Below are positions 1-7,571 of a stretch of DNA of 15,328 nucleotides, piece by piece; positions within the stretch are counted from its first letter, which is position 1, and every line of letters starts with the position of its first letter. The stretch lies in NCBI GenBank assembly GCA_003231035.1, contig QIHU01000806.1, positions 1 to 15,328 on the forward strand, given 5' to 3'. Below the pieces are notes generated by a model. That model did no database searches, had not been told where the DNA came from, and worked only from the letters and a program-made list of their open reading frames with translations. The stretch is from Acidobacteriota bacterium. Lineage in GTDB: Bacteria; Acidobacteriota; Thermoanaerobaculia; Multivoradales; SZUA-115. The translations under genes and the position numbers were made by a program.

Positions 1-876
1 GGTCAGCCGCAAGGATCCTTCGACGATCGTGCGCTGCGTGCCGACTTCAACCACCGGTCGAGGAATTGGCAAGCCTGGGGCCGCTATCGAGATATCGGCC
101 CGGATTTTCGCGCCGATATGGGCTTCATCTCACAAGTCGGTTTCGATCAGTGGGTCGCGGGCTTGGCCCACATCTGGTGGGGGGAAGAGGACGACTGGTA
201 CACCAACATTCGGCTTGGAGGTGACTATGACGTCACCACCGATTCGACTGGCCAAGAGCTCGAGCGCGAAGCGGAGATGAATCTCAACATCAGCGGCCCT
301 CTCCAGTCGCAGATTAGCGTCGGCGGCGGAATTCGCGACAAGTTCTTCAACGGCACCGAATTCTCACAGACTTTCTACTTCAACTGGCTGGAAGTTCGCC
401 CCACCGGCAACCTCTGGCTCGGCCTGTTCACCACCGGCGGCGACGCCATCGACTTTGGCAATACGAGGCCGGCGAACCGGTTTCGAATCGAACCGAACGT
501 GACCTACAACTTCGGTCGCCACCTGCGCGCCAACCTGCGCCACACCTACGAGAAGCTCGATGTGGATGGCGGGACTCTCTTTACCGCCAACCTCAGCCAA
601 CTGCGCTTGACCTACCAGTTCAACTTGCGGACCTTCGCTCGGGTGATCCTGCAAAACACCGACATTAGCCGGTCGGTCGAACTGTTCAGTGACCCGGCCA
701 GCGTCGCCCCGCAGACAGATCGTCTCTTCACCCAGTTGTTGGGCTCCTACAAGCTCAATCCCAGGACGGTCATCTTCGTCGGCTATTCAGACACCTATCG
801 AGGCGACGACCAAATCGACCTGACCCAGACGGACCGGGCGATCTTCGTCAAAGTAGGCTATGCCTGGGTGCTGTAG
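1..876 (+). CDS. DUF5916-like outer-membrane protein, C-terminal part (5' end cut by window)
   Basis: The open frame runs in from the left edge and gives 291 residues ending at TAG 874-876. The first residues, including 'NWQAWGRYRDIGPDFRADMGF', match the conserved block of DUF5916 proteins as I remember it: a Trp/Tyr-rich strand, then 'IGPDFRADxGF'. The rest is alternating amphipathic strands with aromatic girdles (for example 'FYFNWLEVRPTGNLWLGLF' and 'LRLTYQFNLRTFARVILQNTD') and ends in 'FVKVGYAWVL', typical of an outer-membrane beta-barrel closing strand. Full-length relatives carry a signal peptide and a family-9 carbohydrate-binding-like domain before the barrel; those would lie outside the window. 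The substrate is unknown. The gene converges on the 226-aa gene with only 19 nt between stop codons and no visible terminator hairpin. The barrel assignment is firm; the DUF5916 name is fairly sure. Confidence 0.8.
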   Translation, partial: GQPQGSFDDRALRADFNHRSRNWQAWGRYRDIGPDFRADMGFISQVGFDQWVAGLAHIWWGEEDDWYTNIRLGGDYDVTTDSTGQELEREAEMNLNISGPLQSQISVGGGIRDKFFNGTEFSQTFYFNWLEVRPTGNLWLGLFTTGGDAIDFGNTRPANRFRIEPNVTYNFGRHLRANLRHTYEKLDVDGGTLFTANLSQLRLTYQFNLRTFARVILQNTDISRSVELFSDPASVAPQTDRLFTQLLGSYKLNPRTVIFVGYSDTYRGDDQIDLTQTDRAIFVKVGYAWVL

Positions 877-895
877 GTCATTGAGGGCCAACGCT

Positions 896-1576
896 TCAAC
901 TCTCGAAGAGGGTGAGCAGCGGTAGATCGAAGCGCTGGCGAAGGAGCTGTTTGTGGAGCTGCTGGCTGGCAACCTGAAGTTGCTCGCTGGTCAGTCTTGG
1001 CGCGAGGGCGCGCAGTGCCTTCTCCACCGCCGCTGTCAGCTCTTGCCGTTCGGAGCTTGTCATGGCGCTCGCCACCGCCTCGATGAGTTCGTCGTCGAGG
1101 GTCGCCAGCTGGTTCTCAACGCCCTCGGCATCTCCACCCAAGGCGGAGAGCCGCCGCGCCCAGGCTTGGCCACCGGGCAACGACTCGGGAAGGCGCGCGC
1201 CGAGGGCGGCCAGGCGGGCCGCGATCTCCAGTCCTGGCTCCTCAGCTCCCGATGCCGGGGCGCGAATGTCGGCCGCTTGCAACCGCGAAACTCGCTTCCA
1301 TTCTTTCTCGACCGCCGACCGACAGTAGCGCAAGCTGGAGACTTTGCCGCTGGCACCGCGTTCGCGCCGCCGCGCGAAGACCCCTTCGAGCGCGCGCGCC
1401 ACGACTACGAAGGGAATGCCGTTGGCAAACCACGTGCGGGCTACCAGATGGTCGGCGGGCGAGAGCAACAGCGGCGCTCCGCGCAGACTGATGAATCGAT
1501 CCTCGATGGCGCGAAAGTAGCGGTGGGCTCCGGCGGAACGCTCCTCGGCGTCAGGGTCGGGGTCGATTGCGTTCAT
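896..1576 (-). CDS. Unrecognised 226-aa helical protein, last gene of the valS-birA-coaX operon
   Basis: A 226-aa protein starts at ATG 1574-1576, inside the end of coaX (26-nt overlap, different frame), with a purine-rich GAAGAAGA stretch just upstream as a weak ribosome site. The overlap and shared strand point to translational coupling with coaX. It has no signal peptide or membrane segment. Residues about 20-75 form the most structured part ('YFRAIEDRFISLRG', then 'LSPADHLVARTWFANGIPFVVVA', then an Arg-rich helix), which looks like a small helical, possibly DNA- or protein-binding unit. Residues 90-226 are Ala/Leu/Glu/Arg-rich and probably all helix, ending in 'LPLLTLFES'. I do not recognise the family and assign no function. 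The complementary strand also has long open frames in this GC-rich DNA, but this frame fits the operon and has a plausible protein composition. Confidence 0.7.
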   Translation of the reverse strand: MNAIDPDPDAEERSAGAHRYFRAIEDRFISLRGAPLLLSPADHLVARTWFANGIPFVVVARALEGVFARRRERGASGKVSSLRYCRSAVEKEWKRVSRLQAADIRAPASGAEEPGLEIAARLAALGARLPESLPGGQAWARRLSALGGDAEGVENQLATLDDELIEAVASAMTSSERQELTAAVEKALRALAPRLTSEQLQVASQQLHKQLLRQRFDLPLLTLFES

Positions 1577-2354
1577 AGATCTTCTTCAGGCCAATCAAAG
1601 TCAGTTGTGGGTCCACCGTGCGGATGAACCGCGACCCGGAGGCGATCAGTTGGGCTTGGCCCCCGGTGGCGACGATCTGTTCGAGTCCCGTCACCTCGCC
1701 GAGCAACCGTTCGAGGATTCCATCGACCAACCCGATGTAGCCGTAGTAGATGCCTGCTTGCATCGCTCCCGCCGTGTTGCGCCCGATCAACTCCGGCGGT
1801 TTTCGCACGTCGACCCGATAGAGGCGCGAAGCCTGGGCGAACAACGCCTCGGCGGAAATGCCGATGCCCGGAGCGATAATGCCGCCGACGTACTCACCGG
1901 CTCGGTTGACAATATCGAAGGTGGTGGCAGTTCCGAAATCCACCACCACCACCGGAGCGCCGTAGCGCTCGATCGCCGCCACGCTATTGACGATGCGGTC
2001 GGCTCCGACTTCGGTCGGGTTGTCGTAGCGAATTGGCATTCCGGTCTTGACGCCGGGTTCGATCAGCAAGGGTTCCTGCCCGAACATACGCCGAGCCAGC
2101 TGCTCCAGGGTGGGATGGAGCGGAGGAACCACCGAGGAAATCACCACTCCCTGGGCTTGCGAGGGTTCGAGGCCAGCCTGGTCGAAAAGGGGAAGAAGGA
2201 GCGCGGAGTACTCGTCAGCGGTGCGTTGCCTCTCGGTGGAGAGGCGAAAGACCTCGATCAGCTCCTCGCCGCGATAGACGCCAAAAACGGTATTGGTGTT
2301 GCCGACGTCGACCACGATCAGCAACCCGTCCGTAGTGGATACCGGGGCGCTCAA
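1551..2354 (-). CDS. coaX: Type III pantothenate kinase
   Basis: A 267-aa protein of normal length for CoaX, the ATP-dependent kinase that makes 4'-phosphopantothenate, the first step of CoA synthesis from pantothenate. It has the ASKHA-fold signatures in order: phosphate-binding 'DVGNTNTVFGVY' (16-27), 'GADRIVNSVAA' (117-127) with the catalytic Asp of GADR at 119, the second phosphate loop 'VVDFGTATTFDIV' (137-149), and 'GGIIAPGIGIS' (157-167). Type III enzymes need a monovalent cation and are usually not inhibited by CoA, unlike CoaA. The start is TTG (2352-2354), overlapping the birA stop as TTGA. A GAGGTGA ribosome site 7 nt upstream supports it, and no Met follows until after the first motif. 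CoaX and biotin ligase are commonly neighbours in bacteria, sometimes fused. Confidence 0.96.
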   Translation of the reverse strand: MSAPVSTTDGLLIVVDVGNTNTVFGVYRGEELIEVFRLSTERQRTADEYSALLLPLFDQAGLEPSQAQGVVISSVVPPLHPTLEQLARRMFGQEPLLIEPGVKTGMPIRYDNPTEVGADRIVNSVAAIERYGAPVVVVDFGTATTFDIVNRAGEYVGGIIAPGIGISAEALFAQASRLYRVDVRKPPELIGRNTAGAMQAGIYYGYIGLVDGILERLLGEVTGLEQIVATGGQAQLIASGSRFIRTVDPQLTLIGLKKIYERNRPRP

Positions 2355-3163
2355 GGCTCGCTCACCTCACCCGCGGCCAATAACCGCTCTTCGCCGGCCA
2401 CCTCCAGGCGCAAGAAGCCGCGCTCATCGAAGCCCTTGAAGAGGCCCTCGACATGGCGCTCGCCGATGCGGCAACGCAACCTCTCTCCGGGACGGTGAGC
2501 GCTCAGCTTCTGGTAGCCAGCGATGGCCCGGGAGGTGTCGCCGAAGTGGCTCAGCTCGCGGTTCACCGCGCTCAACAGCTCCCAAGTTAGTTCCGCCAAA
2601 CTGGGTGGTTGGGAGCAATGGCTACACAGGCCGCTGGTCGATCGGTCGAGGTCGCTGGTGGCCTCAGCGAGGTAGTTGACTCCGAAGCCAACCAGGGCGA
2701 TCCGCTCGTCGTCGGTGCCCAGGATCTCAATCAAAACGCCGCCGAGCTTGGCTCGATCGACGATCAGGTCGTTGGGCCACTGGAGCCGGCAGGGGGCCAG
2801 ATCGCAGCGGTTGTCGACCGCCTGGCAGATGGCTACGGCGGTCAACAGCGGCAGGGTGGTCAACGGCGGCGCCTCCTCGGCCGACGGGGCCGAGGCCTGA
2901 AACTCGCTCAGCGGCAGAATCAAAGTGGCGTAGACCCCTGCACCGGGCGGACTGACCCAGGAGCGCCCTTGCCGGCCGCGCCCTTGCGTCTGTTCGTGGG
3001 CGACGATCCAGGAGCGGTCCGGGCACACTCCCTCTTCGAGCCCTTCCTCGCTGATCCGACGCGCCAGCCGGTTGGTCGAACCGACCTGCTCGAGCAAAAC
3101 CAGATTCCCCAATCCGGGTTGGCGCAAACTGCGCATCTCGTCTAGGTATCGTTGAAAAGACAC
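2351..3163 (-). CDS. birA: Biotin--[acetyl-CoA-carboxylase] ligase (monofunctional)
   Basis: A 270-aa protein that activates biotin to biotinyl-5'-AMP and transfers it to the carrier lysine of biotin carboxylases. Motifs: 'VGSTNRLARR' (27-36), the biotinyl-AMP loop 'GRGRQGRSW' (61-69), 'LQWPNDLIVDRAKLGGVLIEI' (127-147) with the conserved Lys at 139, 'VGFGVNYL' (158-165), and a small C-terminal SH3-like domain from about 220. The sequence begins almost at the catalytic domain, so the N-terminal helix-turn-helix of E. coli BirA is absent; it is a class I ligase and should not repress biotin genes. The chosen start is GTG (3161-3163), which shares one base with the valS stop (TAGTG). A GGAGG lies 13 nt upstream, a long spacing. 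An in-frame ATG at codon 10 (3134-3136) is the alternative, but has no better ribosome site. Confidence 0.95.
   Translation of the reverse strand: MSFQRYLDEMRSLRQPGLGNLVLLEQVGSTNRLARRISEEGLEEGVCPDRSWIVAHEQTQGRGRQGRSWVSPPGAGVYATLILPLSEFQASAPSAEEAPPLTTLPLLTAVAICQAVDNRCDLAPCRLQWPNDLIVDRAKLGGVLIEILGTDDERIALVGFGVNYLAEATSDLDRSTSGLCSHCSQPPSLAELTWELLSAVNRELSHFGDTSRAIAGYQKLSAHRPGERLRCRIGERHVEGLFKGFDERGFLRLEVAGEERLLAAGEVSEP
2362..2368 (-). promoter_or_regulatory. Shine-Dalgarno site GAGGTGA setting the TTG start of coaX
   Basis: Read on the minus strand this is GAGGTGA, complementary to the 16S tail, 7 nt before the TTG at 2352-2354. It lies inside the last codons of birA, as expected for coupled translation. 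It is the main reason to accept the rare TTG start. Confidence 0.7.
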
Positions 3164-5802
3164 TACCGCGCGACCGCCTCCAAGCCAGTCAAGATGTTGT
3201 CACGACGCTTCTCCAGTTCGGCTAGGCGAGTTCGGTTGCCCTCAACCACATGCTCCGGCGCCTTGCTGACGAAGGCGGTATTGCCTAGCCTGCCGTGGAT
3301 TCCGCGGATCTCCCCTTCGATCTTACCGATCTCCGCCTCAAGCCGCTTGCGCTCTTCGGCGGCCAGGTCGCGCCCTGGGACGAAGAGGCCGAGCCGGACC
3401 CCGGAGACCAGGTCGGTGCTGGCCCCGGCCGGCGCCGTGCCGGACTCGACATCGCCGAGCCGGCAGAGAAAGCGGATCAAGGGGAATTGCTCCTCGACCC
3501 AGGATCCGAGGCTCTCTTCTTCGACGCTCAGGAATAGCCGCGGCCGCTCCTTGGGGGTGATTCCGAGATCGGCCCGCATGGTGCGCACCCGCGAGATCAA
3601 GTCGATCACCACCCCCATCCGCTTTTCGACTTCGGCATCTCGCCAGCCGGCCTCGGCGGTCGGGTACGGCGCCAACATGATGGTGGTGGGATGGATCGAC
3701 GCATGGCCGGGCAGCCGCTGCCAGAGCTCTTCGGTCAAGAACGGCATCACCGGGTGCAGGAGGCGCAAGGAGCGATCGAGGACGCTCAACACCACCTCGG
3801 CCACCAGGGGGCGTTGGGCCTCGCCGGAGAAGACCGGTTTGGTGAGCTCCAAGTACCAATCGCAGAGCTCGTGCCAGAAGAAGTGGTAGAGCCGGTTGCA
3901 GGCTTCGTCGAAGCGGAAACTCTTGAAGTGGCCGTCCACCTCGTCGGCGGTGGTCGCCAAGCGCGACAAGATCCAGCGCTCCGGTGCGCCTAACCGCGCC
4001 GCGTCCAACTCGGTCGCGATCGTGGCCTCACCGACCTTCGAGAGGACGAACCGGGTGGCATTCCAGATCTTGTTACCAAAAGCCCGGTAGCCGGCTAGCT
4101 GCTCGGCATTGAGGTTGATGTCGCGGCCCGGGGTGTCCATCGAGGTGAGATAGAAGCGCAGCGCGTCCGCTCCGTATTCCTCGACCAGAACCGCCGGGTC
4201 GACCACGTTACCTTTGGTCTTCGACATTTTCTGCCCGTCCGCGGCGCGGATGAGCTGGGTCAAGTGGACGGTATGGAAGGGAACCTGATCGGTGAAATGC
4301 AAGCCGAACATGGTCATCCGCGCCACCCAGAAGAACAGGATGTCGTAGCCGGTAATCAGAATGTCGGTCGGGTAGAAGCTCTTCAGATCGGCGCTGTCTC
4401 GCGGCCAACCGAGGGTCGAGAAGGGCCAGAGTCCCGAGGAGAACCAGGTGTCGAGGACATCCGCGTCTTGGGTGAGTTGGCTGGTCCCGGCGAGCCGTTG
4501 GGCTTCCTCTTCGCTCTCGGCGACGAAGAACTCGCCGGCCTCGTTGTACCAGGCCGGGATCCGATGGCCCCACCAGAGTTGACGCGACACGCACCACGGC
4601 TTGATGTTCGCGAGCCAGTGTTCCCAGGTCTTGCCCCAGAGGTCTGGAACCAGCTTCAACTCGCCGTCGCGCACCGCTTCCAGCGCCCGCTGGGCCATGG
4701 TCGAGACATCGCAGAACCACTGGGTCGAAACCAGCGGTTCGATCGGTACCTCGCTGCGCTGACAATGGCCCACGTTGTGCGTGTGCTCTTCGACTTTGAC
4801 CAGGTAGCCCTCGGCTTGCAGTCGCTCGACGATTTGTTTGCGCGCCTCGAAGCGGTCGAGGCCGGCGAACTCCCCCGCCGCTTCGCTCATCGTGCCGTCG
4901 GGAGAGATCACTTGGATCTGGGGTAGATCGTGGCGCCGGCCGATCTCGAAGTCATTGGGATCGTGGGCCGGAGTGACTTTCACCAGGCCGGTACCGAACT
5001 CGAGATCCACCACCTCGTCGGCCACAAAGCGCAGCTTGCGTCCGACCAAAGGCAAGATCGCATGCTTCTCGAGCAGGTGCCGGTAGCGCTCATCCTCGGG
5101 ATGGAGGGCGATCCCGGTGTCGCCGAGCATCGTCTCGGGGCGAGTGGTGGCGACCACGACCCGCTCGTCGCTGCCCTCGATCGGGTAGGCCAGGTGGTAG
5201 AGCTTGCCTTGGACGGTACGCATCTCGACTTCGAGATCCGAGACGGCGGTGTTGAGCTTCGGCGACCAGTTGACCATGTAGTCGTCGCGGGAGATCAGCC
5301 CCTCGCGGTAGAGGGTGACGAAGGCGTGGCGAACCGCCTTGGAGAGTTCCTCATCGAGGGTGAAACGCTCCCGGCTCCAGTCACAGCTGGCGCCGAGCTG
5401 GTCGAGTTGGCGGCGAATATTGCCCTGGTATTCCTCTTTCCAGCTCCACACACGCTCTAGAAACTTCTCGCGCCCCAGCTCTTGGCGGCTTACCCCTTCG
5501 GAGACGAGCTGGCGCTCGACCATCATCTGGGTGGCGATGCCGGCGTGGTCGGTGCCGGGGAGCCACAGCGAATTCTCGCCGCGCATCCGCCGCCAGCGGG
5601 TCAAGAGGTCTTGCAGGGACGATTGCAACGCATGGCCCATGTGCAACTTGCCCGTGATGTTCGGGGGCGGGATCATGATGCAGAAGCTCGGGGCTGGCTC
5701 ACCCTCGCCATCATTCCCGGGCGATGGCTTAAAATGGCCGGCTTGCGCCCAACGTCGCTGCCAATCGGCCTCGTAACTCTGGGGATCGAATTGCTTGTCC
5801 AT
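3163..5802 (-). CDS. valS: Valyl-tRNA synthetase
   Basis: An 879-aa class I aminoacyl-tRNA synthetase that charges tRNA-Val and edits mischarged Thr. It shows the HIGH-type motif 'PPPNITGKLHMGHAL' (45-59), an editing (CP1) domain about 200-345 with 'ATTRPETMLGDTG' (218-230) and 'HDPNDFEIG' (280-288), the 'KPWCVSRQLWWGHRIPAWY' block (401-419), the KMSKS loop as KMSKTKGN (525-532, Thr for the usual Ser), the anticodon-binding helical domain, and a C-terminal coiled-coil arm (about 812-879) that contacts tRNA. Length is at the short end for bacterial ValS and nothing is missing. The ATG at 5800-5802 has only a poor ribosome site upstream. The 167 nt before it hold no convincing sigma-70 promoter and no T-box; there is a 6-bp hairpin at 5864-5883 (CACCGC/GCGGTG) of unknown meaning. 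It is first gene of the operon. Confidence 0.98.
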   Translation of the reverse strand: MDKQFDPQSYEADWQRRWAQAGHFKPSPGNDGEGEPAPSFCIMIPPPNITGKLHMGHALQSSLQDLLTRWRRMRGENSLWLPGTDHAGIATQMMVERQLVSEGVSRQELGREKFLERVWSWKEEYQGNIRRQLDQLGASCDWSRERFTLDEELSKAVRHAFVTLYREGLISRDDYMVNWSPKLNTAVSDLEVEMRTVQGKLYHLAYPIEGSDERVVVATTRPETMLGDTGIALHPEDERYRHLLEKHAILPLVGRKLRFVADEVVDLEFGTGLVKVTPAHDPNDFEIGRRHDLPQIQVISPDGTMSEAAGEFAGLDRFEARKQIVERLQAEGYLVKVEEHTHNVGHCQRSEVPIEPLVSTQWFCDVSTMAQRALEAVRDGELKLVPDLWGKTWEHWLANIKPWCVSRQLWWGHRIPAWYNEAGEFFVAESEEEAQRLAGTSQLTQDADVLDTWFSSGLWPFSTLGWPRDSADLKSFYPTDILITGYDILFFWVARMTMFGLHFTDQVPFHTVHLTQLIRAADGQKMSKTKGNVVDPAVLVEEYGADALRFYLTSMDTPGRDINLNAEQLAGYRAFGNKIWNATRFVLSKVGEATIATELDAARLGAPERWILSRLATTADEVDGHFKSFRFDEACNRLYHFFWHELCDWYLELTKPVFSGEAQRPLVAEVVLSVLDRSLRLLHPVMPFLTEELWQRLPGHASIHPTTIMLAPYPTAEAGWRDAEVEKRMGVVIDLISRVRTMRADLGITPKERPRLFLSVEEESLGSWVEEQFPLIRFLCRLGDVESGTAPAGASTDLVSGVRLGLFVPGRDLAAEERKRLEAEIGKIEGEIRGIHGRLGNTAFVSKAPEHVVEGNRTRLAELEKRRDNILTGLEAVAR

Positions 5803-5969
5803 GCTCTAGCTTCAACCGACCTTTCGGGGTTCCATGGGCCTCGTCGCTGGGCGGCGACCAAAGCACCGCGATCTTGTGCGGTGAGCGCTCAATGTTGACC
5901 TTTTCGCCGCGTTACCCGGGCGATGCAACTCGCCAGACGCGTCCCAGCTCCGTGGCCTAGCTCGGAGGA

Positions 5970-6911
5970 TCAGCCCTCGGCTTGCGCTTCGAGTTGGCGA
6001 ATGCGTTCCTTGACCACTACCTCGGCCAGATCCGGGATCACTTCCCAGGCAACCTCGCGAACCGGTTGATCACCGAGGAGATCGACGATCCGCCGGGCGA
6101 TCCTGTCGATGTCGTCATCGCTCAAGGGGATTTTACCCGTGGAGGAAGGGGAAGCCAGTGTCGCGGCGGGGGGAGTGATCATGGTGCCAAAAGGCTCCTC
6201 TGGAACTTCACCAACGGCTCCATCGGCGGCGCCTTTGGTCATCGCCTGGACGGTCGGTGTAATGAGGGTGCCAAACGGGCGATCCTCGCTGGTATCTTCA
6301 TCCGCTTCTTCGCTCAAGTCACCGCCCGCGGGCCCTCCCGTGGTTAGCGATTCGGCCGCCCCTCCCTTTGTCGCTTCCATGGTGGATGAACCCGCCATCT
6401 CTGGGGCTTCGGTTTCCAGGTTGCCCCAGACGGGCCCTGAAGTCTCCTCGGCCGCATCCACCAGTTCACTGGTTTCGTCGACGGGCGTGGGTGTAGCTTC
6501 AGTCTTCGCGGTGGGGGCTTCGTCCAGCTGGTTGGTTTCGTCGGCTCCGCGCTCGGCGTGTAGGCGCTGGACTAGGGCTAGAAGTTCTTGGGCATCGAAG
6601 GGTTTCTTGAGGTGGCCATCGGCTCCACAGCGGCTCGCCTCGCCCTCGTCAAAAGGTTCAAACATGCCCGCCACCAGCAAGACGGGGATCGCGGAGTTGT
6701 ACTCTTTGGTTCGTCGACAAACCTCGTAGCCGTCCGCCCCTGGCATGTGCACATCCGCGATGACCAGATCGGGATTGACCGTGGCGAGTCGAGCAAGAGC
6801 GTCGTCGCCGTTGCTGACCGCGACCACCTCGAAGTCACTGTCCATGAAGGTCAACTCGGTGACCTTCTGAATCGTCACGCTGTCATCAGCGAGCAGGATG
6901 GTATTGCTCAT
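5970..6911 (-). CDS. Response-regulator receiver protein with acidic linker and C-terminal helical domain
   Basis: A 313-aa protein. Residues 1-118 are a CheY-like receiver: acidic pair Asp9/Asp10, phospho-acceptor Asp53 in 'VIADVHMPGADGYEVCRR', and Lys103 in 'LKKPFD'. The Thr/Ser switch position (CheY Thr87) is Ala81 in 'PVLLVAGMFEPFD'. Residues 120-260 are a low-complexity linker rich in Glu, Asp, Thr, Pro and Ala, holding two copies of PFGT[L/M]ITP (212-219 and 240-247). Residues 263-310 form a conserved-looking helical end ('DIDRIARRIVDLL', then 'REVAWEVIPDLAEVVVKERI'). There is no DNA-binding or enzymatic domain, so output is probably by protein contact. Receivers with this 'FEPFD' loop and 'AWEVxPDLAE' tail are, from memory, found in Myxococcota and Acidobacteriota, some near motility or polarity genes. 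ATG 6909-6911 has GGAGG 4 nt upstream. The partner kinase is not in the window. Confidence 0.88.
   Translation of the reverse strand: MSNTILLADDSVTIQKVTELTFMDSDFEVVAVSNGDDALARLATVNPDLVIADVHMPGADGYEVCRRTKEYNSAIPVLLVAGMFEPFDEGEASRCGADGHLKKPFDAQELLALVQRLHAERGADETNQLDEAPTAKTEATPTPVDETSELVDAAEETSGPVWGNLETEAPEMAGSSTMEATKGGAAESLTTGGPAGGDLSEEADEDTSEDRPFGTLITPTVQAMTKGAADGAVGEVPEEPFGTMITPPAATLASPSSTGKIPLSDDDIDRIARRIVDLLGDQPVREVAWEVIPDLAEVVVKERIRQLEAQAEG
6171..6278 (-). repeat. Two copies of a PFGT[L/M]ITP linker motif in the receiver protein
   Basis: The motif is encoded at 6255-6278 (PFGTLITP) and 6171-6194 (PFGTMITP), 28 residues apart in start position, inside an otherwise disordered-looking acidic stretch. 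Codons differ between copies, so it is not a recent DNA duplication. Repeated short hydrophobic motifs in a disordered linker often serve as docking peptides; that role here is inference. Confidence 0.6.
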
Positions 6912-6999
6912 GGTTCCTCCGTGGCGCCGACGGCATGGGGCGAGTCATGGAAATGTGGGTATCGTGCGAACCGGAGCCGCGCGCGGTTGGTGAAGGCTG

Positions 7000-7028
7000 A
7001 GTATAGAATGCGCAGCCAGCCGAGCCAA
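7000..7028 (-). promoter_or_regulatory. Likely sigma-70 promoter for the receiver-protein gene
   Basis: On the minus strand there is TTGGCT (7023-7028), a 17-nt spacer, and TATACT (7000-7005). The -35 matches consensus at 4 of 6 and the -10 at 5 of 6. Predicted transcription would start near 6993 and leave a leader of about 80 nt before the ATG at 6911. The match is by eye. Confidence 0.5.
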
Positions 7029-7086
7029 GGAAACCTTGCAGCCGATTCCATGAGCCACGCCGGACGGTCAACCCCCGGAGTCACCG

Positions 7087-7512
7087 ATGAGCCCATTTCC
7101 CGCCCACCCCATCTGCCCGTGGCGCCAACTCACCGTGCTGGCCAACTGCTCCTTGTGGCTCGTGATTGCGAGCTTAGCGGCTCTGCTCCACGGTTGTTCC
7201 GACACTGGGGAGCTGGCACAGAGCCCGGACCCCGATGTGCACACCTACATTGTCCACGGCATCCTCCGCCAGTTGCCGGACCCCGAGGATCCTTCGAAAC
7301 AGCTCCTGATCTTGCACCAGGCGATCCCGAACTGGATCAACGAGGAGGGCTACGAAACCGGCATGCCGGGGATGACCATGCCCTTTCCTCCAGCACCGGA
7401 CATTGACCTCTCGCCGTTTTCGCCCGGGGACAGAGTGCGCTTCACCTTGCGGGTGAACTGGGAGAAGGCGCCGCGGCTTCAGCTGACGCGCATCGAGCCT
7501 TGGCTTGAGTGA
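7087..7512 (+). CDS. CusF-like copper-binding lipoprotein
   Basis: A 141-aa protein with a lipoprotein-type signal: a hydrophobic stretch (about 15-34) ending in 'LHGC' with Cys37. The His at -2 is unusual for a lipobox and the n-region is long. The mature part (about 51-140) resembles the CusF/CusF_Ec copper-binding fold: 'YIVHGILRQLPDPED' opening, 'LLILHQAIPNW' with His77 and Trp83, and the 'GMPGMTMPF' metal motif (92-100) with Met93, Met96 and Met98, then 'FSPGDRVRFTLRVNW'. Such domains bind Cu(I) through Met and His in the periplasm and are often found beside SCO proteins for cytochrome oxidase assembly; no SCO gene is visible here. ATG 7087 has GGAG 6 nt upstream (7077-7080). It diverges from the receiver gene; no clear promoter of its own was seen. 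The fold call is good; the exact role is open. Confidence 0.82.
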   Translation: MSPFPAHPICPWRQLTVLANCSLWLVIASLAALLHGCSDTGELAQSPDPDVHTYIVHGILRQLPDPEDPSKQLLILHQAIPNWINEEGYETGMPGMTMPFPPAPDIDLSPFSPGDRVRFTLRVNWEKAPRLQLTRIEPWLE

Positions 7513-7536
7513 ACCGCGAAAGCCAGCGAATGTGCG

Positions 7537-7565
7537 TTGACAAATCGGCTCAGCGTGCCTAAAAT
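7537..7565 (+). promoter_or_regulatory. Near-consensus sigma-70 promoter for the IPTL-CTERM gene
   Basis: TTGACA (7537-7542, perfect), a 17-nt spacer, and TAAAAT (7560-7565, 5 of 6). Transcription should begin near 7572, about 180 nt before the ATG at 7753. It is the best promoter match I found in the window and suggests strong expression of the surface protein. Confidence 0.8.
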
Positions 7566-7571
7566 CCAATG

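Noticed and set aside
1605..2498. Long plus-strand frame opposite coaX and birA (also 953-1627, 4264-4926 and 4930-5460)
   Set aside because: Antisense frames are open because of high GC. They oppose well-recognised genes and have no domain or ribosome site.
5803..5969. T-box or promoter upstream of valS
   Set aside because: No T-box sequence, no specifier-type structure and no terminator; no -35/-10 pair with proper spacing was found. Only a 6-bp hairpin is present.
6987..7009. Plus-strand promoter TTGGTG/TATAGA for the lipoprotein gene
   Set aside because: Spacing is only 9 nt and no -35 lies at 16-18 nt; the same bases fit the minus-strand promoter better.
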